From: Paenibacillus antarcticus
Lineage (GTDB): Bacteria; Bacillota; Bacilli; Paenibacillales; Paenibacillaceae
Direction of reading: 5' to 3'
Length of the DNA stretch: 64,000 nucleotides
Assembly (NCBI RefSeq): GCF_001637225.1
Contig: NZ_LVJI01000014.1
Location: forward strand, 124,001-188,000
Positions 36,501 to 44,900 of this stretch are shown in pieces; positions within the stretch are counted from its first letter, which is position 1, and each line of letters begins with the position of its first letter. A program made the position numbers and the translations under genes. The notes beneath the pieces are model-generated. The model was not told where the DNA came from and searched no databases. It saw only the letters and a program-made list of their open reading frames with translations.

Positions 36501-37600
36501 TCCACATTGGCTGGGACAGCTCTTAATGCTTGCAAATAAGGCTTTCCACTTTCTCCTGTCCATGCCTGATTATAAAATGGGGGACAATAAATTAATGACT
36601 TCACATCAGCTTTGGAAGTAACCCAGTTCGCCACATCGGTAACAAGTTTGACATGTTTATCTTTATCCGTTAACGATTGCGAGGTACTAATGTCATCCAT
36701 GAACAAGCCGAATTGACGAACGCCAACACTGTACAGTTGGTCCAGCTTAGTCAATAAAGTCTTTAACTCTGCATCATAATTGTTCCAATTAATCATGCTG
36801 AAACCAGGATGAATCGCCCAAATAAATTGCGTTTTGGATTCATGTCCAACATCGACTAGCTCCTTAACCTTCGCCAATTCTGCTGCTGGATATAGCGTCC
36901 TCCAAGCTGAATTATGATACGGGTCATCTTTAGGAGCGAATATATATGAGTTCATTTTGATTTGTCCGCCAAATCGCATTAAGCTAATACGATCCTGATG
37001 AGACCATGGGAATCCGTAGAAGCCTTCGATGAATCCTCTCCATTTCGCATCAGCATAATCTTCATATTTTACAGATAACAAATCTTTGCCAGACATTTGA
37101 TCGAAGATCATCTTTAATGTTGCCAGGCCATAATAAGAGGCATCTGTTGACGCTCCGAGTATGGCTATAGTACCGTTCAATGCCATATTGTTATCAATTG
37201 CTAGTACATAAGCATCCTCCTTATTAAAGATCTCTGCATTATAGGTTATATTTGCTCCAAAATAAGAATCAACAATACCCTTGGAGCCCTTCGTTCCAAT
37301 AAGGATATTTGTTTTATTTGCTACAGTCGCTTGCGATACAGTGGCATCAATAGATTTGGAATCTAGTATTTTGTATAGAAAATTACGTGTGGACTCATCG
37401 ATATCATCTTCAATCACGAGATTCACCTCGTCAGTCATGACAAAATGAGTACCAGAAAAAGTCTGTTCGTGAGGTATGGGGTAAATTTCATACCCTGCAT
37501 TGTCCGTTCCAGCAGCATCTACTTTCGATGAACCTATACCGTAAAATGCACCAGTAAAAATAACCATGGATATCATAAGACTAAGTATCCTTTTGGACAT
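33512..37600 (-). CDS. Secreted GH84 beta-N-acetylglucosaminidase with cohesin and dockerin (copy 2)
   Basis: A 1362-residue exported enzyme. Signal peptide (1-30), GH20b-like N-domain (about 36-170) and GH84 barrel (about 185-470). WRGFIEGFYGFPWSHQDR is the family signature, and the catalytic Asp pair is D302-D303 in GLFMDDIS, as in NagJ-type hyaluronidase/O-GlcNAcases. A helical domain (about 480-690) is followed by two F5/8-type (CBM32-like) domains (about 695-820 and 930-1055). A cohesin-like domain (about 1168-1302; VYAQDITIQHD, EFKSVKS) and a type I dockerin (1303-1362; DVNQDNKVTIGDL and DVNRDGLINIVDL) end it. It releases beta-GlcNAc from glycans. It is the last gene of the cluster, 91 bases after its close paralogue, and starts at ATG after GAGGAGCG. 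Confidence 0.92.
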   Translation of the reverse strand: MSKRILSLMISMVIFTGAFYGIGSSKVDAAGTDNAGYEIYPIPHEQTFSGTHFVMTDEVNLVIEDDIDESTRNFLYKILDSKSIDATVSQATVANKTNILIGTKGSKGIVDSYFGANITYNAEIFNKEDAYVLAIDNNMALNGTIAILGASTDASYYGLATLKMIFDQMSGKDLLSVKYEDYADAKWRGFIEGFYGFPWSHQDRISLMRFGGQIKMNSYIFAPKDDPYHNSAWRTLYPAAELAKVKELVDVGHESKTQFIWAIHPGFSMINWNNYDAELKTLLTKLDQLYSVGVRQFGLFMDDISTSQSLTDKDKHVKLVTDVANWVTSKADVKSLIYCPPFYNQAWTGESGKPYLQALRAVPANVEIMWTGKDVIGSVNVTDNQWAKNEIGRDPYIWLNYPVNGYKKNKLLLGQVEMLQPNTHNFSGIVSNPLEQAELSKVALFGVADYTWNVDDFNKEQSWFDSFKYISPEVASEYNIIAHHMSDPSPNGRGVVFDETENLKAKLETFLSTYSSGASVSGIGSELIGEFDQIVTAIQGFKVKNKNQNLLDEIDPWLNCLKLVVLSNKYVVQSAIALQNDDKNGAWEALAKATNAMTESQKFTRAVIDDKPQIVEAGSKRLVPFANELIQKLDKEIYSSLDPTVITSLAMSSYGAPAAIKNMVDGNLSTYYYNQTIQKNGDWYGIDFGKSVKVNDLRIIQGRTDTDQDIFQRGVLEYSIDGKSWTSIGEERSGYRIFVKELDVDARYVRYRLTHAGIPGGKPDLWTAVREFTVNSDHGKAGIYSNVLALAEVPVESSAAGVDLSNVSNITLEPSQYVGIKLSSIENISGITVSSSDDGSVLESSKNGVEWQVVSPGSSIYPSASYIRLINKSDQVFSFNLTSLQVKFQKFVDPVITHNYESVYEGNLAGVYDGKIDAKVWFRGRQTPGRFVQVDMGGVVDVQNAAVVINDGEADYFRQGNLQLSVDGVTWETIHTFGNPGDISLNFPEHVAPYRYKRVQVDHKPARFIRLYTTVDRAGWLSLNEILVNEGIEKPGTESPVIQSQPLGASGNEAVYAADQQLSTYYTPKDNSQSGSLVYQVFKHTELSQIIVLQSPTAISNATVSVRDEAGWHQAGQLSQGYNAINTTAYAHVLELKLEWSGPVKPIVHEIIPIQRDVEVVLPTLLTTVLSAPTIVAGGTPFDVQFGLKSVTNSVYAQDITIQHDPEVLEFKSVKSIKNGVKLVTMNEDTSGQIRFIVISEGPDHAVTGDAQLLELSFEAKMLTQQITSSISVSSAIVADGEGKETEAAVSSAQIQVTKENGILGDVNQDNKVTIGDLALVAVHYGKDSSSPDWQQVKNADVNRDGLINIVDLALVARKIVE

Positions 37601-37629
37601 GATCTAGTCGCTCCTCTATCCTCTTATTT

Positions 37630-37674
37630 AAAGCAGCAACGAATGATCCTATTGGACCCACTCATTGCTGCTTT
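37630..37674 (-). other. Intergenic hairpin between the two GH84 genes
   Basis: AAAGCAGCAA (37630-37639) pairs perfectly with TTGCTGCTTT (37665-37674), extended by ATGA/TCAT inside. On the message it stands just after the upstream GH84 stop. Only three U residues follow, so it is a poor terminator and may instead protect the 3' end of processed RNA or attenuate. Confidence 0.55.
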
Positions 37675-37691
37675 TATTGTGATTCTTCTAT

Positions 37692-40600
37692 TTATAATCC
37701 TGTTGCAGCAGGTTCTATAATTCTTTTAGCGACAAAAGATAAATCGCTAATATCAATCGTGCCACTTCCATCAATATCCATATGCTTGATTTGCTCCCAG
37801 TATGAACTTGTGGAATCTTTGCCGTAATTGGCTGCAACGAGAGCGAGATCGCCGATCGTTACTTTACCGTTATGATTCACATCTCCCGGAATACCAGCAG
37901 AAACAGCAGTTACCTGAATTCGGAAGGAAGATGTGGCAGCCTCAGACTCGACTCCCTGATCATCTCCCATTGTAGCTTTAGTAATCGTAATCATACCATC
38001 CGTCGTCTGTATTACTGCCTTAGATTCAAAAGTCAACTTCAATAATTTCATATCGCCAGTGATTGCGTGAGTAGCTCCCTCACTGACCACAATCATTCGG
38101 ACATGACCTGGTGTATCTTTCGTGTTAATTAATGAGATCCCCTCCTGTAAGGATACAGCGGATGCGAGACTCATTACATTCGAATCGTATTCCAACGCAA
38201 TGTCTAGCGCATATACACTATCTGTTACGCTCTTCAATTCCAACTGCATTTCGAACTCCTGACCCCCTACGACGGAAACCGGACCAGATAACTTCGTTGT
38301 AGGTTCCCCTGGTGGTATCACTTCTCCACCACCTTCACCCATCACAGGTATGATTTCATGGATCATAGGTTTTATAACTCCATCCCATTGGAGCTTAATC
38401 TCCAGCACATTCTCATAATTAGAAGTATCAATCGTGTTATAGGATTGTGATAAAGTACCTTTCTGATGCCATCCATTCTTGTCTCTTACCGAAATGCCTG
38501 CATTTGAAATTCCTAACGGACTCTGCATAATAATCACTTCACGCAGCTTCGTTTCATTCGAGAATTTGTAATTAAGCTGCCCCTGTTTCGATTCCCCAGA
38601 CGGGGTATAGAAGGTTGCTAGTTTATGATCAATTGCAAATATCGCTTCACTACCCAGAGTACCCTGTGGAATAGCTTGAAGAGATGGATTATCCGTACCC
38701 GGTCTAGCTATGCCTTCATTCACAATGATTTCATTAAGTGCCAGCCAACTATTCATGTTCTCAGTTGAGATCAGTCTTACGTATCTAGCTTGTTTCTCGT
38801 CAACTTGAACTCTCTTATATCGATATGGAACTTCATGTTCAGGGAAATTAAGACTACGATCATTTGGATTATTGAAGCTATGAATCGTTTCCCAATTCTG
38901 ACCATCCAAGGATAGCTGAAGATTCCCTTTTCTGAAATAGTCCCCTTCACCGTCACCGATGACTACAGCGACATTCTCTACATTAACGATGCCGCCCATA
39001 TCGATCTGAACATACTTCCCAATGTCTTGCATTCCGTTAAACCATACTTTAGTATCCAATTTTCCATTATAAACATTTGCAAGTTCGCCTTGATAAATCC
39101 CACCATAATTATGCGTAATAACAGGCTCAGAGAACTTGTTCATCTTCATCATTAGTCGATTTAAATCGAACGAAATATCACCTTCCTGATTATTTATTAA
39201 TCTGATATATGCAGCATTACGATATGGCCCACCAAGGGTTACCTTCTCCCACTCAACACCATTTTCTGATGACTCGAAAGACAATTCTGTCGTTGTACTA
39301 TCAAGCGAAATCTCTGCGATCTTCTCAATCGTCGGCAGTTTCATGCCCACATATTGTGAAGGTTTCAATGTAATATTGTTGATGTGTGATAATTCAACGG
39401 ATACTTCTGTAACATTCACACCCGTCTCCGCCAACTCTGCCACGTTCGTATATATTCCCGCTTTACCCCGATTCTCGTTGACCGAAAATTCTCTTACTGC
39501 TGTCCATAAATCTGGCTTACCTCCAGGAATCCCTGCATGTGTCAATCGATATCTGACATATCTAGCTTCAAGGTCAAGGGCTTTTGCAACGATCTTATTA
39601 CCCGATCTTTCTTCCCCTATTGCCGTCCATGTTTGCCCATCTACGGAGTATTCCAACATTCCTCTTTGAAAAATATCATGATCCGCGTCATTCCTACCCT
39701 GTGTAATAGAAACATCTTGAACCTTCGTTGTTTTTCCTAGATCAACGCCATACCAATCGCCATTTTTTTGAACTACCTGGAAATAGATATTTGTGCTGAT
39801 ATCACCATCAACCATTTTATCTAATCCAGTAGGTGATCCGTAAGAACTCGTAGGTAGCATAGTTACCAACTCAGAGTCGATCGATTTGAGGATTTGCGTA
39901 TCTAATTTGTTAATCAATTGCTCTGCGAAAGGCACTAAGCGCTTCGCGCCTGCTTCTACTGTTACATCTGGATAGTTTAATTTCTTGATCTTAATCTTCT
40001 TGGATTCTGACAACGCATTTGTAGCTTTGGCAAGCTCCTCCCAAGCTGAAGATAGCTCACCGTTGTGAAGTGCCATAGCTGACGCGGTTGCATATTTGCT
40101 TGATTCAACCACATACTTCAAACTGTCTAACCAAGGGGTGATTTCCTCAACCATACTTGCGTTATTGCTCTTTTCTTTAAATGATTTAATGGCTTGCAGT
40201 ATTTCATCAAAATCAGTTATCAATGTATTTCCAGTATCTGCAACAGGTTGTTTATTGGTAAATTGACTCATAAAGCTCTCAAGTTCAACCTTCACATTCT
40301 CTGATTCTCCAACTACAAGACCATGTCCGCTTGGTGATGGATCACTCAGATGGTATGCAATGGTGTTAAGTTCGGAAGCCACCTCAGGTGCAATATAATC
40401 AAATGAGTTCAGCCAGCTCTCATCACTATTGAAATCGTCCACATTCCACGAGTAATCTGCAACGGCGAATAAAGCAATTTTGGATAACTCTGATTGACCC
40501 ATCGGATTGGATACAACACCTGAAATATTGTGCGTTCCTGCTTTCAATACCTCTCCTTTACCTAGCATAAGTCTTGAATCCTTATAATCATTAACCGGCC

Positions 40601-41819
40601 AGTTTAACCACACATATGGATCTCTTCCCGTTTCGTTCTTTACCCATTGCATATCTGTCGTATTTACTGTCCCAACAACACTTTTTCCTGTCCACATGAT
40701 TTCTACATTAGCAGGAACATTTCTTAATGCCTGTAGATAAGGTTTCCCTGGATCTCCAGTCCAAGATTGGTTGTAATACGGAGGACAATACACTAACGAT
40801 TTAACATCGCCTTTGGAAGTAACCCAATTAGCGACATCCGTGATCAACTTCACGTGCTTATCCTTATCCGTAAGCGATTGAGCTGTACTAATATCATCCA
40901 TGAATAAGCCAAATTGACGTACCCCAATGCCATACAGCTGATCTAGCTTAAGCAACAAAGTCTGTAGTTCAGCGTCATAGTTATTCCAATTGATCATGTT
41001 AAATCCAGGATGAATCGCCCATACAAACTGTGTTTTGGATTCATGTCCAACATCGACGAGTTCTTTGATTTTGGCTAATTCATTTGCTGGGTAAAGTGTC
41101 CGCCAAGCAGAGTTATGATACTGATCATCTTTAGGTGCGAATATATAGGAATTCATCTTCATGCTTCCGCCAAATCTCATCAAGCTCATACGGTCCTCAT
41201 GAGACCAAGGAAAACCATAGAACCCTTCGATAAATCCTCTCCACTTCGCATCGGAATAATCTTCATACTTTACAGTCTGAATGTTCTTTCCAGGCAATTG
41301 ATCCACGATCATCTTTAAAGTTGCTAGACCGTAGTACGCAGCATCTGTATCTGCCCCTAAAATAGCGATATTACCTGCTTGTGCTGACTTATTGTCTATA
41401 TCCAAAACATACGCATCTTGGTTGTTAAATGTTGTTGCATTATATGTGATATTAGCCTTAGTATAAGTATCCACATACCCGTTTGAATTGTTAATGCCGA
41501 GTAAGACATTCGTTTTATTTGATACTACTGCATTCGATTTCGTAGCACGGATCGATTTGGATGACAGAATACTATTAAGGAAATTTTGTGTAGATTCATC
41601 GATTGCACCTTCAATAACAAGGTTTACCTCATCGGTAATGGTAAAACTACTTCCTCCATAGGTTTGACCCTGAGGTATTGGATAAATTTCATAAGGACTA
41701 AGTGCTGTTGCAACATTAGATTGTGTATCTGTACTTGATGCATCGACACTTACGGGATTGGTGTACATACTTACTAAGATAAAAATGACTGTTAACAAAC
41801 TTATTAACCTTTTACCCAT
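37692..41819 (-). CDS. Secreted GH84 beta-N-acetylglucosaminidase with cohesin and dockerin (copy 1)
   Basis: About 1375 residues, closely similar over its whole length to the next gene: signal peptide, GH20b-like N-domain, GH84 barrel with KWRGFIEGFYGFPWSHEDR and catalytic D308-D309 (LFMDDIS), helical domain, two F5/8-type domains, cohesin-like domain (VYALDIALEYD) and dockerin (DVNHNGKVTIGDL; DIDGSGTIDISDL). A seven-residue tail follows the dockerin. In the second calcium loop position 5 is Ser rather than Asp. Start: ATG at 41819 after GAGGAGTG; the frame is open from 41849 but that would place the ribosome site inside the gene. It arose with its neighbour by tandem duplication. Confidence 0.92.
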   Translation of the reverse strand: MGKRLISLLTVIFILVSMYTNPVSVDASSTDTQSNVATALSPYEIYPIPQGQTYGGSSFTITDEVNLVIEGAIDESTQNFLNSILSSKSIRATKSNAVVSNKTNVLLGINNSNGYVDTYTKANITYNATTFNNQDAYVLDIDNKSAQAGNIAILGADTDAAYYGLATLKMIVDQLPGKNIQTVKYEDYSDAKWRGFIEGFYGFPWSHEDRMSLMRFGGSMKMNSYIFAPKDDQYHNSAWRTLYPANELAKIKELVDVGHESKTQFVWAIHPGFNMINWNNYDAELQTLLLKLDQLYGIGVRQFGLFMDDISTAQSLTDKDKHVKLITDVANWVTSKGDVKSLVYCPPYYNQSWTGDPGKPYLQALRNVPANVEIMWTGKSVVGTVNTTDMQWVKNETGRDPYVWLNWPVNDYKDSRLMLGKGEVLKAGTHNISGVVSNPMGQSELSKIALFAVADYSWNVDDFNSDESWLNSFDYIAPEVASELNTIAYHLSDPSPSGHGLVVGESENVKVELESFMSQFTNKQPVADTGNTLITDFDEILQAIKSFKEKSNNASMVEEITPWLDSLKYVVESSKYATASAMALHNGELSSAWEELAKATNALSESKKIKIKKLNYPDVTVEAGAKRLVPFAEQLINKLDTQILKSIDSELVTMLPTSSYGSPTGLDKMVDGDISTNIYFQVVQKNGDWYGVDLGKTTKVQDVSITQGRNDADHDIFQRGMLEYSVDGQTWTAIGEERSGNKIVAKALDLEARYVRYRLTHAGIPGGKPDLWTAVREFSVNENRGKAGIYTNVAELAETGVNVTEVSVELSHINNITLKPSQYVGMKLPTIEKIAEISLDSTTTELSFESSENGVEWEKVTLGGPYRNAAYIRLINNQEGDISFDLNRLMMKMNKFSEPVITHNYGGIYQGELANVYNGKLDTKVWFNGMQDIGKYVQIDMGGIVNVENVAVVIGDGEGDYFRKGNLQLSLDGQNWETIHSFNNPNDRSLNFPEHEVPYRYKRVQVDEKQARYVRLISTENMNSWLALNEIIVNEGIARPGTDNPSLQAIPQGTLGSEAIFAIDHKLATFYTPSGESKQGQLNYKFSNETKLREVIIMQSPLGISNAGISVRDKNGWHQKGTLSQSYNTIDTSNYENVLEIKLQWDGVIKPMIHEIIPVMGEGGGEVIPPGEPTTKLSGPVSVVGGQEFEMQLELKSVTDSVYALDIALEYDSNVMSLASAVSLQEGISLINTKDTPGHVRMIVVSEGATHAITGDMKLLKLTFESKAVIQTTDGMITITKATMGDDQGVESEAATSSFRIQVTAVSAGIPGDVNHNGKVTIGDLALVAANYGKDSTSSYWEQIKHMDIDGSGTIDISDLSFVAKRIIEPAATGL

Positions 41820-41894
41820 CGAAACGTCACTCCTCAAGTTCATATTCATCGAATCAAAGGTGTTACTCTATTATGTTCCCGTCAGCCATAATTT

Positions 41895-41929
41895 GAGGGA
41901 AGAACAACCTAAAACAGCCATCTTCCCTC
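41895..41929 (-). other. Intergenic hairpin after the GH2 gene
   Basis: Perfect 8-bp arms GAGGGAAG / CTTCCCTC (41895-41902 / 41922-41929), placed 6 bases past the stop of the upstream GH2 gene. No U-tract follows on the minus strand, so it is not a normal terminator. It may stabilise the 3' end of a processed message. Confidence 0.6.
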
Positions 41930-41934
41930 GTAGA

Positions 41935-44900
41935 TTATTCCAATATTTTCTTAGCGACGAATGCGAGGTCAGTGATATCAATTTTGCCATCACCATTGAC
42001 ATCTGCGCGCTTGACCTGATTCCAATCCGAACTATCCTTCGTCTTACCATAATGAGCGGCCACGATACTCAAGTCACCGATGCTCACTTTGCCATCTCCG
42101 TTGACGTCAGGTGTCCCTGGAATAATGATCGATGATATATCAATCATGATTGAAGCAAGAGCAGCATTCGTTTCATTACCCTCCGCATCACTGATGATCG
42201 CCTGTGTCGTTTCAACTTTACCTGAATCCTTCTGCGTAAGTGCCTTCGCACGCATGGTCATCTCGATAACTGCTCCATCTGTGGTGATCGCATGCTCTGC
42301 CCCTGTGCTCACTACGAGCAAATGTACCTGTCCAGACACGTTAGTACTTGCCTCGATGATTTTTACATGTTCCAGCTTGGATTGAGCTAGAATGAATTCA
42401 AATTTCTCTGCATCATATCGCACGATGATGTCTTGAGCTTGTATCGGTGTTGTAACATGATTTAGACCAACGTTAACGGTAAATTGTTCCTCAGGTTGCA
42501 CGCCAACCGGTCCGTTTAATGATATACTCACTTGTTCCGGTGTGCCTTCATCTTTGAGACTGTAATGAATGTTATAAACAATCGTCTTCTTGCCATCTTC
42601 CGATTTGGCAATTACTTTAGCCGTAGATGGGATATTAACAACCGGTACGATGGTAATACTCGTGTTATCACCGCCCGTTGCCGTAACTTCAGGTATTTCA
42701 TTACCTTTGCTGATCTGTATGCTAGCTTCATAATTGCCGTTTACTTGTGTAAATTGATTCAATATACTGCTGCCGTCTAACTGAATATCACTAACGACGG
42801 GCTCGCTGTTAAGCACAGCTGATTTGTTCAAAATGTTAATCTCCGTAATGGCTAAACTCAGCCCCGCTCGTGCAGTCATATCTACCCTTAAAGCTGAAGT
42901 CCTCACGCTATCAAAAGTATAGAGATTCGCTTCCCCCACTGTCGGAGTCGATGGATTACTTTGTAGATTCGTAACATCAATCCAGTTATCCCCGGATTTA
43001 TATTGAATCTTGAGTGATGCTGGGTACGAGGTTCCGCTGTCTGCGAACCAATGAATTTCCATGTTGTCTACATCGTATTCAACAGGTTCGAAATCACCAA
43101 AGGTGATCGATACCCAGTCGCTATTCCGCGGCGTTCTTTGCCAGTTGGTCCAACGGTTTTGCGGCGCATCTCCATAGGAAATCACCCCATCATTAATCGA
43201 TTCTATTGTGTCTTTGGATGTCGCTTCATTGTTGGTGAAGGAGGCCTCGGCTTTCGGGTACTCATAACCATTTTTGGCTACGCTTATATTTTTCTCCTTA
43301 CCTGCTTCATCCGTCACTCTAATCGTTGCCTTCGCATTCAATTCAACACCCTCAACTGTACCAATCAGATCAAATATTCCGATAGTATCTAAACGCTCAG
43401 ATGGGATGTTTGCCCAAGAAACAACCTTTTGTTCCTCTGTACCATCGTTGAAATACACCGTCAACTTTTTCGGTAAGTCAGGCTTTTGTTTAAGCAATAC
43501 GGCCTTAGTTATATTCTCCACGGCTAGTGCACCCTTTACAGTGATCTTCGCACTGGCCTTGATAGCGGTTCCATCTACGCTACCAAATACCGTGAATTCT
43601 CCGTACTTCCCATAGAGTGCAGGGTCAATGGCATCCCATATCACCTTTACGTCCCCAAAGCTTCCATCGTTATAATGGGCAACTACCGTTTTAGGGAGTA
43701 CAGGTAATACACCCTTATCAACCACCTCAGTAATAGACTCTAATCTATCAATTTCCTTTGCTGCAGCCTCCATTTTCATGTGAATGCTATATTCATTACT
43801 AACCATCCCGTTCTCTGAAGTCACCATAATTCTGGATGTACCTGGGAAGGACAGTGCCGGCAGTATAGTAACCGTAGAATGATCGGCTCCTATTGCCTCA
43901 ATCTTAGGAAGATCACTACCAAACGGGAGCGTAAGCTCATAACTCATCTTCGCAACAGCGAAATCAGATAAAATCTTTCCATTGACGGTAATCCCACTAA
44001 GATTAGCTGTCGTCCCCATGATGATCTGATCAGTATGAATTTCTACCTCCGTCAAGGCAACATATTTCCCCGTTTGTGATGGAGTCATGTGAAATTTCAA
44101 TTTTTCCGTCATTACAGAGTCAAATCTAATCTCGTTTTTCTGCACGACATATGGCGTTGGTTGCGTAAGATTCTGTACGTCTACCCATGCCGTTCCATTC
44201 CAATACTGAACCGTTACTGTCCTTGGCACTACGGTACCTGAATCTGTAAACACGAATAAGTCTAAGTTGTTAATCGAGTACGTTGTTCCAAAGTCGACCG
44301 TAATGGAATCTCCGCTATCACGAGGAGTTCTAGTCCAATTTGTCCAACGGTTAACTGGCGTCTCTGTATAACTCTTTATCCCATCGTTTATATGATTGAG
44401 ATTATCTGCTGGATTCGTAAATGTCGCTTCAAGTTTAGGGAAAGAAGATCCCCCATTGCGTAGCATAATATTTACCGATTGGCTTTCGTTCGTAACTCTA
44501 ATATTTGCCTGTGCTTTAATATCGGTCTCAGTTACGCTACCATGGATGACAAAACTTCCTGCTTCACTCACTTTACCTTCTGGGATTACTTCCCATGTGA
44601 CTAAAGCATTCTTCTCTGTATTATCACTAAATAGTAAGCTTACTTGAGATGGTAAATTAGGAAGAACACCGACTTTTGTTACTACTGCAATCGGCTTCAC
44701 CGCAACAACACCCTTAACCGTTACATTGGCTGAAACCTTCTTAGTAATACCTTCCACAGTACCTTCCACGGCAAACTGACCGATTTGAGCATAAAGGGAA
44801 GAATTGATCGCAGACCAAGTCACAGTCTTCGTTGCAACCGATGCATCGCTGTAATAGACTTTAACTGATTCAGGTAATACAGGTTCTTTATTCACCTGTG

